Shown here one piece after another: positions 49,085 to 62,421 of a stretch of DNA of 64,000 bases; positions within the stretch are counted from its first letter, which is position 1, and the number at the start of each line of letters is the position of its first letter. The DNA is taken from contig CAWZYM010000398.1 of assembly GCA_963966185.1 (NCBI GenBank), positions 186,001 through 250,000 of the forward strand. Reading direction: 5' to 3'. Made by a program: the position numbers and the translations under genes. The notes beneath the pieces were generated by a model. That model was not told the DNA's origin and ran no database searches. It saw only the letters and a program-made list of their open reading frames with translations. The DNA comes from Rhabditoides inermis. Taxonomy: Eukaryota; Nematoda; Chromadorea; Rhabditida; Rhabditidae.

Positions 49085-52000
49085 TACTCTGATTTCTGGT
49101 GATTAACGCTTGCATATAGCAAGCAGTTTTTCGGTAAGTGGAGGATTGCGGAACTCCTAACTCGATTCTTGCTAATAGGTTGTAGATAGGAGTAGTTGTC
49201 TGTCGTTGCCTCTTCTTTTATAGAGGACGTGAATATGATACATGGTGTAGAAATGCGATAGGTGCAGGTGTCCGTTGAAACTGGCAACTCCAAACTATGT
49301 GTGAAAGGAGTGCGTGACTTTCTGCAGCCCATTTCACGTGAACTTAGCATTGATACACTCACTCATTCGAAACACGACGTGTGAGATTTACCAGCTATAC
49401 GAAGCGCATCACGACACTTGATTATCTCGCTATTCATGTGTTCGCTCCGTCAATTAGCGACACGGAGAAAAGGGAGACAATTGTAATTGCGGATTGTTGC
49501 ACGGGATTGTGATGACATCAAACTCGAGAAAATGGTACCCCAAGCCTCATACCACACTTCACCCTTTCTGTCAACATGCTCAAATAGCGCATTGTTTGCC
49601 TCTACAACGACCGAAATGTGTATTGTCTGAAAGTCTCGTCATTCTGTTCTGTTGTTGCAGCATCTGAAGTGTGTATTTCCACTTTTCACTTTAAAAGTGC
49701 GGGTGGTAGTAGTGGCTGGAAGTAGGATGGAGTAGACGAGATCACGGCAATTCACAGTGAACAAAGAAAATTCGACGCGCGGAGCATTCCGCCGAGGAAT
49801 CATTTTCCTCAAATTGCCACGCACTCTCGCGCACTCTCGTTTCTTTTCCACGCTCGCGCCGTCTACCGTCTCTCGAATCGCGCGTTCTCTCGCGCACTCT
49901 CTGTCTCAATCAGTAGAATGCGTCTCGAAACGAAACCGCTCTAAAACGATTTGTCATCATGCAGCTTCTGTTCAGTTGTGAATTGCCGTGCGAGATACCA
50001 CTCACATTTCGGCTTGTTTGTCGAGATTACGTGGACTGAAAAGTCCGCCGTCCTCGAATGGCGTCCAGCTCATTTAGTGATTCCTGCCCTCTATTAAAAG
50101 ATGGAGACGGGTATAAAGTTGGCGGCTGCGTGTTTACCATGTACAAGCTTATTGCACTTTCGAGACTTCCTTATTGTAGTCTCGCGCCAAACAACCAGGA
50201 TAATTTTGTATTTGTATCTGTTGAGAGTGATGTTTGGTTTCAGAATGGGCGATCGGTCGAGTGATTGGCGCACGTTCACCCGAGGTTAGTGTTCTGTGTT
50301 CTCATTAATGATTCACGTATTTTATTCATACAAAAACGGGGATGAGATGTGGCAATGATAGTTCGTATCTCGGCTTTTCATTATTGGCCATGTCCGGACA
50401 TCAGGCAGCAATGCTTAGTTTTTCATTGTTATTTTGGTGAGGGAAAGAGAGAGAGAGATACGATTGGCTAGGACTAGGATGAATCATTCCAAATGCAGAC
50501 TGCCGTGATACAATTCGGAGAGGGGGCGGGGGAGATCGCACTCTGAGTGGGAAAGGAATGCTAGTTCTAATTTGAGGGTTCTTATATCGCATCGAAACAC
50601 AATTGAAAGTGTTATAGAGCACGAAAAGTTGAGCATTGTAGGCGGCGAGTGAAATTAAAAGATGTTCCCGTTTCCGGTGAGTGAACTGCAAACGGTTTCT
50701 TCAGATACTGTAGTTCATATATTATAGAACGGATTGTGGATGTTTCGAAACTACAATATTACTGATATTAGGAATATCATCAGATCAGTATGCAAACATG
50801 ACTTGCCTACAGTCGAGAGTGTCAATAAGATTTATAAAAGAAGAAGAAGAAACAATTCAAAGAGTACCAATGTTGCAGCTGGGTCTGTTCCCTGTGCAGT
50901 GTTTGAGTGCTCCTTCTCGGTCGGCTATCCAGCAAGAGGAGGGGGCTGCGATAGTAGACGAGATCGACGCGGCCAGCCAGCGGTGGTGGAGCAGGATCAA
51001 GGTAAAGTTCTATGCTCGCAATAAGTTGCGCGCAGTGGGGTGGGGTAGATCAGAGGAAGACGGGGAGTCTGCTCTCGACAATAACACGCAAAACAAGAGA
51101 GGCAGACGGTTATGGCACCGTAATTCGAACTGCGAGCGAGGTAGATCGAAAACTATTGCTCTGGCGCAGACTGTACGGCGGTCCCTCCGACATGCTCACT
51201 CTAGTTCTATTGTTCTACGTGATGCATAAGGTCTTCTTTTTCAATATTTGGATCAATGTACGGCGGTTCCTCCGACATGCTCACTCTATCCAGCGCGTTC
51301 TAGAGTTATGGAAAACGTGATGAATAAGGTGTTCTTTTTGCATTTGGTTCTGCATCATCAAAAATGCTAGACATTGATGTCTCATGACTGCTCAGCACGC
51401 TACTACTACATTTCCAACAAAATGTACCGCTTTCATCTAAATTTCATCTAAAAAGTACACTAGATGAAAGCGGGACATTTTGTTGGAAATGTAGTAGCGT
51501 GCCGAATGTTTATTGTATGTTTTTTTCATTGTTTATTACCAGAGCAGGTGACTGTGGCATCGGTTGAAAAGTGACGTTGAATCGGTACGGGGTGATGAAG
51601 TGCACATCAAATGTTTTTGTTTTCGATCGTTTCAAAAGACAGGTAAACACGCTACGGCGAAGAAAGGTGCTTAATATATGGCATACTTTTGAAGGGACAC
51701 ATCAGAGTGAAATGGCGATGGAAATGTGCAGAAAATGACGGCTTTGTGTTGCACATATGAGTACGATACATCGAAAACTCGTGTTTCAATATACTCATTT
51801 ACAAATATGTGGTTGAAAAGTACTGAAGTTTGGTGATGATGTTATGAGATGATGTCATGCATCATGAACTTTTTATGCAATCACACATTCGTATGTGATG
51901 TGATGTGTATTGCAGGAGTTGTACGCGCGGAATACGGAGGTGGAGTACGAGGATGCCCTCCTCGCAGCTCTCGATGCCATGCTCAGCGCCCGCAAGAAGG

Positions 52001-54576
52001 TGTGATGATCTGAACGCTTGATCTTTGACAGACAATTTCCCCGAAGTCTCATTTCTAGGGATATGGATAGCATTTGTACTTCCTTCCACATCTCTTCGCG
52101 GTGAAATTTCGCGGTATTCTTTTTTGGGGGAGATTTTACTGCAAAGTGATGTGGAAGTTATAAACCGTGAGAAGATTAGGTTGTTCATATTTGTAGTCAC
52201 GGAATCAACTTATTTTTATGTTGATGATTAATAATAGGAGTGGGTATACTGATGCAATGGTTTGTGTTTGAGGTGTTGTCTGGCGGGTGTCCGTCAGACG
52301 AGCTCAACTCGATGCGGGCCGCGATCGCGCGCAAGATCGACTGGGGCAATGTGTGAGTGCGCACAGGAAGGGAATGCAAGGAGACGCGAACGATTGCAGG
52401 CTGTTGTCGCTGGACATGACGATCCGCGCCGAGGGAGGAGTGCCGCGCGAGCCCGACTCACTCTCACTCATCGACACCTTCCACCAACACAGGACGGCAG
52501 AGAGGAAGGCTATGGTCGACATGGTGAGGTGGTCCACGGTCTATTACGCTTGCCATACATGAGTTCACCTTTAATGGTATCTGATAGAACACATGAATAA
52601 GAGAATATCCTTTATCTGCATGTAGTTGAGTCACATCCTAAGCTGATCTCTCTCGCAACCGAGAGTCACACATGAGGGAAATGGGGGTGACAGGTCCTAT
52701 TGACATGATCTCTCAGGTGGACACTCCGTGCGAGTCTGTCGACGACGGCTTCTCGGTGCTGGTGCAGGTGCACTCGACCACACTCGTACAGCGATACAAC
52801 TGCGAGTTCACCATGGTCCTCTATGACCTCAACGAGAAGAAGTTCCTTTCGTGAGTGGGGTCACACGCAACAATATAATCATGGACATCCAGAGAGAATG
52901 TCATAATCATGTTTGCGATTCCAAATAATCATTTTGTTTGGATTGGATTCAGAGAGACGTTCACGTTCATTTGGAAGGCGAACGACCACCAGTTCCAGGG
53001 AGGAACGGTCAAGGCGTTGTTCACGGTGAGAAACGGCGTTTCGCGAATGCTTCATCTTTCTGTTCAGGGCTTCACGAAGGAAGACGTGAAGCGGCGCGTG
53101 ATTCTGGTGACTCGAGTGGCGCGCATCGCCCCGCTGGAGGCTACCTCGTCCACACTCAAACGACATCATGTGAGTTCATGCTGGGAGAAATGTACTGCAA
53201 AAAATGTTTTTATACGAATATATGTTGTATAATCCAGTCATTCTCTCAACAATGCAGCTATTTTTTAACCATCGATGTTTGTTTGTATGTGCGATGGTAT
53301 TTCTGCAATAAATTATTTATCCTCCAGGAGCCCGGACCGGCGTCGCAGTTCTGTCGGCAGATGCTGGCGTTCGATCTGCTCGACGTGTCCGATCTGTTCG
53401 ATAACCCCCGCCACTCGCTCGACCACATCGATCCCAACCTCAACGTCGTACTCAACAGGTGAGCGTTAATAAGTTTATTACCGTATACACATGATACGAC
53501 AACAGCAAGAACACAACTATTCTGAAGCAAACGGTATGAAGTAAAAGTGAAAACAATATCTCCTATGTCCTTCTCATTCTCAGTATTTGCAGGGAGGACT
53601 CGTTCGAGCAGGGCTGGAAGCAGCTCAACGTGACCGGGAGAGTCACCAAGTTTGGCACGAGGGAAGGTGAGTGTGGGTGACGATGTCAGCGTTGACGCAT
53701 TCGTTTCAGACGACGCGCGCATGGTTGTGTCCAAGCAGGTGTTCCTCGGACCACCGTCCCGACTGAAGACCAAGTACCCGCATCGCTTCGCGCGCAACCC
53801 ACCCGCCATGGTGAAGCGCACCATTGCTTCCGATGTGCATGGAGGTGGGTGTCTAGTCTAGTCACGGTGTATAGAGTAAACAAGACGAGTTCAGGGAGAG
53901 AGTAAGTCATTTATGAGATCACACCGGCCGCTTTTATATGGCAAAACCGACAATCACAAATGATGATAGACAGGCGAATGAGATCGTGGCTAGACTAACC
54001 AAACTCGATACAGCAATCTTCACGTACCTATTAGAGAGGGCGCGCAGCGCCCTCTCTTTTGGCTTAGGATAGGGCTCGCGCCAGAATTTTCAAGAAGCTG
54101 TATCCAAAAATCATGTTAGCAGGAATGTGAACTCATTCAATTCATGTTAGTTAGATTCGCACGGGTCCGTAGGCCAGATCACTAATTGATGGCCAGATCA
54201 CTAATTGATGTCGTGTCCGGTAACGCTGACTCTCTGCCGAAAGCGTACTCTCTCGGCGTTTTCTGCCCGTGTTCTCCAACTCGCACTTTGAGTGTAGTTC
54301 GCCCCGCCGCCGCCAGCGTCTAATTCGCGCCGGGTTTGCGTTGTTTTGGGTCCGCCAACTATAACCAGGAGAAAGAGCGCAGTAGGCGCGACTCCGAACG
54401 GTAGTGAGAAAATATGTGGGGAAAACGTTTTTGTGAAACGTAACGGCGATCCGAAACGTAACGAGTGATCTGTGGTTCAGGAGAGTAAGAAGAGAGAGAA
54501 CGGCCGAGAGTGTGTGTTAGTATTTGTAAACGTTGATAGAAGAGCAGAAAATATAAAGAGACAGTGAGAGAAGGGC

Positions 54577-54624
<48 letters not shown>

Positions 54625-54937
54625 AACAGTGAAAGAGAGAGGAGGGACGAAGAGAAGGAGATAACACAGTGAGTGAGAGATAGTAGTTTTTTGATAAAAT
54701 CCATATGAATAGTCATAATTCAGCACATATTCAAAATTTCTATGAAATTCAACAAAAGCACATATATTATCTGTTAAAAAGTACTTGCGTAAAGATATTA
54801 AGTTTGTCTTGACCCAATTCAACAAAAGCGCATGCATAAAACGTTTACAAATACTAACACAAACCTGCGCATAACGGACAGTGGACACTAACAGATGAAA
54901 TATAACAATACAAATGAATAACGTCATACGTCCATAT

Positions 54938-54999
<62 letters not shown>

Positions 55000-56235
55000 G
55001 GGGGGGGAGAGAGGCGCAGGTTTGTGTTAGTATTTGTAAACGTTTTATGCATGCGCTTTTGTTGAATTGGGTCAAGACAAACTTAATATCTTTACGCAAG
55101 TACTTTATAACAGATAATCACGTGTATAGTCATATTTTAGCCAATCCCCGCAACGAGCTGTACGTGACTCTGGTGGGCGCGGAGCTGCCGGGGAAGAGCT
55201 CGGAGCGAAACCTCGAGGCGCGCCTGCAAGTCGTCGAGTCGAACGGACGACCCGTCGCCGCGGTGAGTGAGCAATGTAACTAGGCAAAATAAGGAGGTAG
55301 TAGTGCGTGTAATTAACTAGATCGACTGTGTGTTCCTACCGGCCGGGACCATCATCAATGTGCTGACTATTGAATCCCTTGCAGTGTTTCGAGACGAACG
55401 AGGCGTCGGGCGCGCGCCTCACGTCCATCTATCACGGCTATGTGGTGCTGCAAGAGGACAAGCCGCGCTGGCACGAACAGATCAAGGTGTGCACCATTCT
55501 CTGTTCTTCATGACTGGAACACAATCAGATCCGTTTATTCCGAGGTTTCGCCTATATGGCATCAAATACATACAATTACCAGATCCGTCTGTGCGAGGAC
55601 ACGGAGAAGGACGTGCACCTCAAGATCTGCATCCGGAACCGGAAGCCGTTCGACAAGAACAAGCCGGAGAAGGGCCCCAGCTACCTGGCGTACGCGCGGC
55701 TCATGGACAACGCGCAGCTGATCCGGGATGGAGAGCACGAGCTGAATGTGTACAAGGTGCGTAGAGGGTAAATATCTTCTTTCTCTCGTTGTTCTGCGAT
55801 TTCGACTCATTGTTTTTTTCCGACACGATGTGTAAGGAATACGATGGAATATGGTGTTGGTGATTTAAGATTGACTCGTCACACTTTGACGAGCAGAACG
55901 TCACGTACCTCTCTCTGCCGCAGAACAAGAAGGTGGGTACTGTGTGTGTAGCATACGAACTCTGCGGGATGAATCTCAATATTTTCCCGCTTTGGCGGGA
56001 AGAAACACTAACATCTGATGTTTAAAAAAAAACTGAAAGTCTAGGTATATATTCGAGTCTGCTTTCCGCTAACTTATTATTCATGCTAGGTGTTGGGCGC
56101 GTCGAAGCCGCAGACGTCGGTCTTCTCACTGAGCGAGAAGAGCAGTCTGCTGATCGAGACGACGGCCTGCTCGACGATCCTCACACAGAACGACACCCTG
56201 CTGCACCTGTTCCGATGGAGGTGCGAGAGGGAGGG

Positions 56236-56280
<45 letters not shown>

Positions 56281-56763
56281 GAGAGAGAGATGAGAGAGAG
56301 AGATGAGGGAATGATGGAATTTGAGTCGAGTTCATTCTGTAATTATTTGCGTCACACATCAATGATCACGCATGAAACACCAAAATGTGAAATGTTGAGG
56401 TCGAACGCGTCTCGTCTGCTGCAGTGTCTCAATGAGATTGTCGTGGCGCACGGATCACTCGAAGCCGAAATCATGCGATTCCTGCCTACGGTGAGAGATG
56501 TTTGATGTTGTAGTTATTCTCATTTTCATCCGGCTCTACAGGTTTTTGCAGCCCACCGATGGTAATGCTTATCGTGACGTTGTTTTACGTTCAGTGTTTG
56601 ATCTGTTATCAGTTTTACGTTGTGTTTCAAATAATTTGTTAGAATGGTCACTTTTTCGTTTAGGTGCTGGACACTCTGTTCGAAATTTTGGATGAGAGAG
56701 ACAGTTGCGAGCTGAGCACCTTTGACGCCATCGTCGCAGTGCTCAAGGTAGGTCTTATCACCC

Positions 56764-56810
<47 letters not shown>

Positions 56811-59800
56811 GCTCGCTCGCTCGCTCTCGCTCTCTCTCCCCTCTCCCCCCCTCTCCCTCCCATACTCCCTCTTGCAGTTGACCGAAGAGCCACGCCACTC
56901 TGCCAGTGCATCCGCTCTCGCCAGCTACATCAAGCGCTTCCCCTACACCTCGGCGGCAGTGTGAGTGGTGACAGCGCATACAGATTGACCGTCATCACAT
57001 ATTGCATTACGCCCGCGTGCGAGTCGATTGTCGATTGTATTGTTTTGAATGCGTCCGAGCGGGGCGAGTGAGCGGAAGGGATTGCATATGATTGTATGGG
57101 GTGTTCAGGCGGCTGACGCGCTGTCTGCACAGCTACGTCACCACGGACGACTCGGCACTCAACGACAAGGCGCGCAATGCGCTCAAGGTGCGATGATAAT
57201 ATTTTATACGGTTTTTAAGAACGTGCGAAATGCAATAATGTAAAGAGAGATTGTAATAAGGTACCTAAAAGCAGCGGGGGACGCCGGGGCCTGATGCGAT
57301 GATGAGAGGGAGCGGAGGAATTACTAGTGCATTACAGGTGATTGGCCAGCTCTTCCACATGATTGTCATCTCGAAGAAGAGCGCGGATAAGTGAGTGGTT
57401 TGGTGTTAGACGAGAGTAACGGCTTTTTTGAGGTTCGGCCAGTCGTCGGACGCCGAGTATGGGGCGCACGTGGACGCCTTGCTGGACGGAGTCGTGCGAC
57501 TCATGGGAGAGAGCAAGTGCGTTTGAATACCGAAAGAATTGGCACCGGCGCCGTGTGAGCCGCATTTGGGGAGTGGCGATTGGAAGGATATCGATCAATC
57601 TGGTTGTATTGATCAGAACTTCTCACAACGTTGAGTTTCATCTCTGTTGTAGGACCCGACTACCTTGACAGTGTCGAATAGTTTCTTCATTTTATTGTAC
57701 TCGTACTCAGGGATCGTATGACAGTGCAGAACACTGCTCTCAAGCACCTGCCGAGCATCGTCTCCCCCCTCATCACATCCAACACCTACTCGGCGGACAA
57801 GCTCAAGTGAGTGGATGTTTGTAAAGTAGCGGTCAGTCTTCAAATCGTTCACGAAATTCCTTCCAACATGTCTTCCATTGGGATTAGCCTCAAACCAAAT
57901 TCAAACTATTTCGAAAATGGTTTCTGAAGAGACCACGCCTCAATTGTCTGCAATGCCCACTTTTCAGCCTGTCGCTGATTCGTATGATGGACCACTTTGG
58001 CAAGAACATTGTGGCGAGGGAGCGGCTCGGATTCGTGTCGCAGCTCATCGAGACCGAGCTCTTTCAGGTGAGTTGAGGTGGATGCCTAGACGACGAGATG
58101 AGAAACACGTATGGTGCACTAGGTAGCCATTGTTTCATCATTGTTGTAGGACCCGTTCTGTCGCGAGACACTCCTGCCGCGCTGCCTATCGCTCGTCATT
58201 GCACAAGTGAGTGTGACATAATACGTATTGATGTGCTTTCGAGTTCCGGGGAAATATGGTAGCAGCTATCGAATTGATTTGATGTGCATCTACCATCTGC
58301 TGTTCCAGCTGGAGTCGCCTCCTCTGCCCGAGTCTCGCGAGTGGGTGGAGCGGGCGGCTGACTGCGCCAAGATACTCTCAGCACTCATCGACACGCTATC
58401 CCCGCAACAGGAACAGGTTGGTGTGCGTATTATAAGTTTTGTTTACTGTACTTTATTGAATAGAATATATTGCGTTATGTACAACGATGACATAGGAACT
58501 TGGGAATGAGAGATAACAATGATGTATGGTAGATGATTAAATTATGTACAGCGATGATATTGAGTAACTGGGGATCGAGCTATAACAATGATGCAGAGTA
58601 GAGGTCTAGGGTGGATATCTACTTGTGTGACTCGATGAGCCGCAGAGTGTTGAGGGCATCGTTGAGGAGGGGGAGGAGGGCGCGGCACTTTTCCGGATCG
58701 GGACACAGATCCATCTCCCGCACCGCCCACTCCACCTTGCGCGCCACACACGACTGCACCAGAGAGCGCGCCTGTAATGGGAAGCATCAGATGGCGGCAA
58801 GAGGGACAGCGCACCTTGGCGAGAGCGCTCTCCGCGCTCGACGTGGTAGTAGGAACAGAGAGGTTGAAGTTGAACTTCTTGCCGGCAGGGAGCAGGGAAA
58901 TCTTCCCGATCGGCGCAGACGGTGTGGCGGAAGACTTGGAGGTGGACTTGGCCTTGGCAGTGTCGGGAGTCTTCTTGCCAGCATGTCGGGCGATGGGGAT
59001 GGGCGGGACGGTAGAGGTGCCATCGTCCTTGAGATCGGACGGGCGACAGGAGAGAAGGGAGGGGACGGGCGTTGAAGGAAGAGAGCTCATGACGAATGTA
59101 CCGTCCACCCCTCGCCACCCGCTTTTGTACCCACCCGTCTACTCGCGTCCCTCCCCCTCCATTGCGCCTCTGGCAGCATGCGCACGCGAGTCGCGCTCGT
59201 ATACTCCGTGACTCTGTTGCGAGTGATAAGCCACAGTCGTAAAACGGGAATGAGGGACGGACGGAATCTGTCAACGACATAGCCAGTAATGAGCGATATG
59301 CAAATACTAAGAAAACAAGTGTTGTGCTGTTGAACTTTCAAAAGCATAAGATTATGGTTGCAGGCGGACCCGGTGTCGGACCGTTTCCTTCGGGACGAGG
59401 AGTTGACACTGCTTCTGACGACATCGTATCGGCCCGCCGCCCAGACGCTCATCCATCTACTCAACGCGAGCAGCACTGACGTGGGTGGACTGGTTTGATT
59501 CGGGTGGAACGTATGCGTTTAGGTGGAAGACGCGCTGCAGCTCTTCTCCTCGCTCATCCTCTCCATCCTCCAGAAGATGTCGGCGGAGACGTTCAAGGAG
59601 TACGTGGAGAACCGCGTCACACAGATTGACAAGGTAGCTATTGGATGTAGGGGTACTCTAATGACAGTGTTCCAGCTGGATCTTTTGATGGAGATGGTGT
59701 TGTTGGTGCGCGATCTCATCAACAAGTGTCCCTTCCCCGCAACCTGGACCACGATGATTATGATGCAGAACAAGTGAGTTGCAATAGTTTGGTTTTAAGT

Positions 59801-62368
59801 TACATTATTTTGTCAGGACGATCCACAAGACGCTGCGATTTGTGATGAGCGCCATAGAGCGCTACTTCACCAACGATAACTACAACAGCGAGGTGCGTCA
59901 TGTTTTGGTGGTTTACAACCAGCGCGGAGCGGTGGTTGGTTGGTTAGAGAAGGACTTAGAGAAAGGTCCCTTAGAACTTTCAAGAAAACTTCGTCATTGT
60001 GTTTTCTTTCAGCTGTGGCAAGAGTACATGCTGAGTGTGGTGTGTTTCGTGTCGCAGGCGTCGCTCCAGTCGCATGAAGACCGGCCCGCAGCCGACGCCG
60101 ACACCAGGTGGGCACTGTGTGATATTGATCAGCTTGATTCAGGCGACGTCCCTATTCTTTGATGTCATGCCATGAAAACCATCCTCTTCCTAGGTTCAAA
60201 CTGCGCAAGGCTGCGGCCAGCGAGCTGCGCTCCATGTGGTTCTACCTCAATCGTGAGTGTTAACTTTTTCCCACTAGGACCGACGTGTTTCATTTTCAGC
60301 GAGCCAGAAGATGAACTACATTCCACGGCTGGTCGGCGCGTTCCTCAAGGTCGGAGAAGATTGGTGGATATGAATGAATAGAGTGTTGTTTGAGGTGGCA
60401 TTGCTGGACGACGACGAGACGCGGGAGGCGACGATCCCGATCTTCTTCGACATGATGCAGTGCGAGTTCCACTCCACCCAGCCAGGCAGACACAGGAACT
60501 TCAAGCGGGTACGTATCCCACACAGCTCATGGCTAATGTGTTATTGACAGTCGCTGAACGAAACTTTGAGCGAGAGGTCGGACGCGCAGGAATAAGCTAT
60601 AGTGTGGCGCTGCGTCTTCGTTTCGATTTAGGTTGTTTGTTAGTGAGCAACGTTTCACACGCATACGTAATAGCTCGTTTCATTGTTCAAATGTATCACT
60701 GGAGAGTCTTCTCAGTTCCATGTAGCGTATGCAATTGACTGTGCCTGTTGAAAGCTGGCCTGCAAGAGACGATTCGCCTCGAGAACTTTTTTCATTCTCC
60801 ATTTCCTTAGCTCGGTCCTTGCTGTGGCCCGTGATTATTAGCTAAACGGAAGAGCCAAACGCTCGTTCAGACTCTGTGTTCGAGGTGCGATACAAGGTTG
60901 TTTGTTATACACGGTAATTCTAATTCACGATCAGTTGCAAACGTTATAGAGTTGATAGAAGGGAACTCGAACAGAGGCGATCGTTTGAGGCGCCAGTTAC
61001 AGTCCTTTCTCGCTCGCATTGTGAATGGAACTTGTCAGAGTCAAACACTCGTGTTTGGGTTTCTCGTTGTGATAGAGGCTCGGAGGCGCGAACAGGAGCG
61101 CAGAGTTCAGAACGAGCGTTTGGGCCCTAACGGATAAGCTAAGAACCCCCTTATTACAACTTGTCTCTTTTCGACCATCTTTAGGCTATGTCGACAACGT
61201 GAGTCAAGTTCTACGAGCATTTTATCTGCCTCTGGCGCAGAACGAGAAATCAGTGTACGCGCAGCTGAACGAATATTGCTGCCATACTGAGTTTTTTCTA
61301 CGGATTGTTGTTACATATATTACATTATGAAATAATATGACAATTCGTAGTTTTTGTATGATGATAAAGTGAATTTTATATAATAATAATGGCTGAATTC
61401 AGTAATTACAGAAGAGTCCGCTCAATTCCGTGAAAGAAGTCCGCTTTCGTGAATTAACTCATTGACGCGCCCGCTGCTAGATGCTGCGTCTTTTAGGGCT
61501 GATTGAATGGCCGTTTGAATGCGCGCTTGGGTTTGGGCCTTCCCCATGATCTAAACTGCAATCAAAGGGAGTTCTATTGCCTACACCAGACCAGACTCGC
61601 TGTAATCTAGTATTGTAGTGGCCGTTTCTATTCTAGCAATTTGCTAATATTGTTGTTGTTGTTTTTTTCAGTTTGCGGACGAGTTGATCGTGCAGCTGGA
61701 CTGTCTCGTGGAGGAGGATCGGGGCACGCGCGCCTTCCAACTCGCATTCACCCGCGTTCTCACCAAACAGGGATGGTGAGAATGCGCGCCTGCCCCCGCA
61801 CTCTGTGCCCACTGTGTAAACCCGGCGCGGATTGCGCGTGGGCCACCTGTATTCGAGATCGAAGACCGGTTCGATCCAATAGATCTCCGAATGTCATTTG
61901 TGAATCACTCGAAAGAGTTAATACTATTGCAATATTACGTATGTAATGTTGCAGCTCGGACCCTGACCTGTGGAATGGTGGCGGGAAGGATTTTGTGGCT
62001 CGAGTGGCGCGACTGCTGGCGCATCTGTTCGAGTACAGAATGGTAGAACTCTCCTTCTTTCTTTCTTTCTCGTCCACGTTTCTACTACTCTGTCTGCAGG
62101 TGAAGGACGCAGCCGACTGTTCGGAGACGACTATGAACAGCACGGTGCAGCTTCTGGTAAGTGGAGTGTGTGGGGGGGGGGAGAGGGAGGAGTGTGGAGA
62201 ACTGATCAAATCTGCCTGTTCAGCGCTACTACGAGGACTTTTCACACCACGACCTGGCCATATCATACGTGTACAAGCTCTACTCGCTGCACATGCAACA
62301 CGGCAACGAGATCGAGGCGGCCAAGACGCTCAACCTACACGCCAGCACACTCACTGTACGTCTGGTTG

Positions 62369-62421
<53 letters not shown>

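Noticed and set aside
50245..50286. Start codon of ced-5 at ATG 50245
   Set aside because: The frame from this ATG does not continue into the next exon. In another frame the exon reads EWAIGRVIGARSPE, which joins in phase with the SH3 exons on both sides.
61855..61885. B-box-like GGTTCGATCC in a ced-5 intron
   Set aside because: No A box or cloverleaf at the right distance, and no match to the SINE body.
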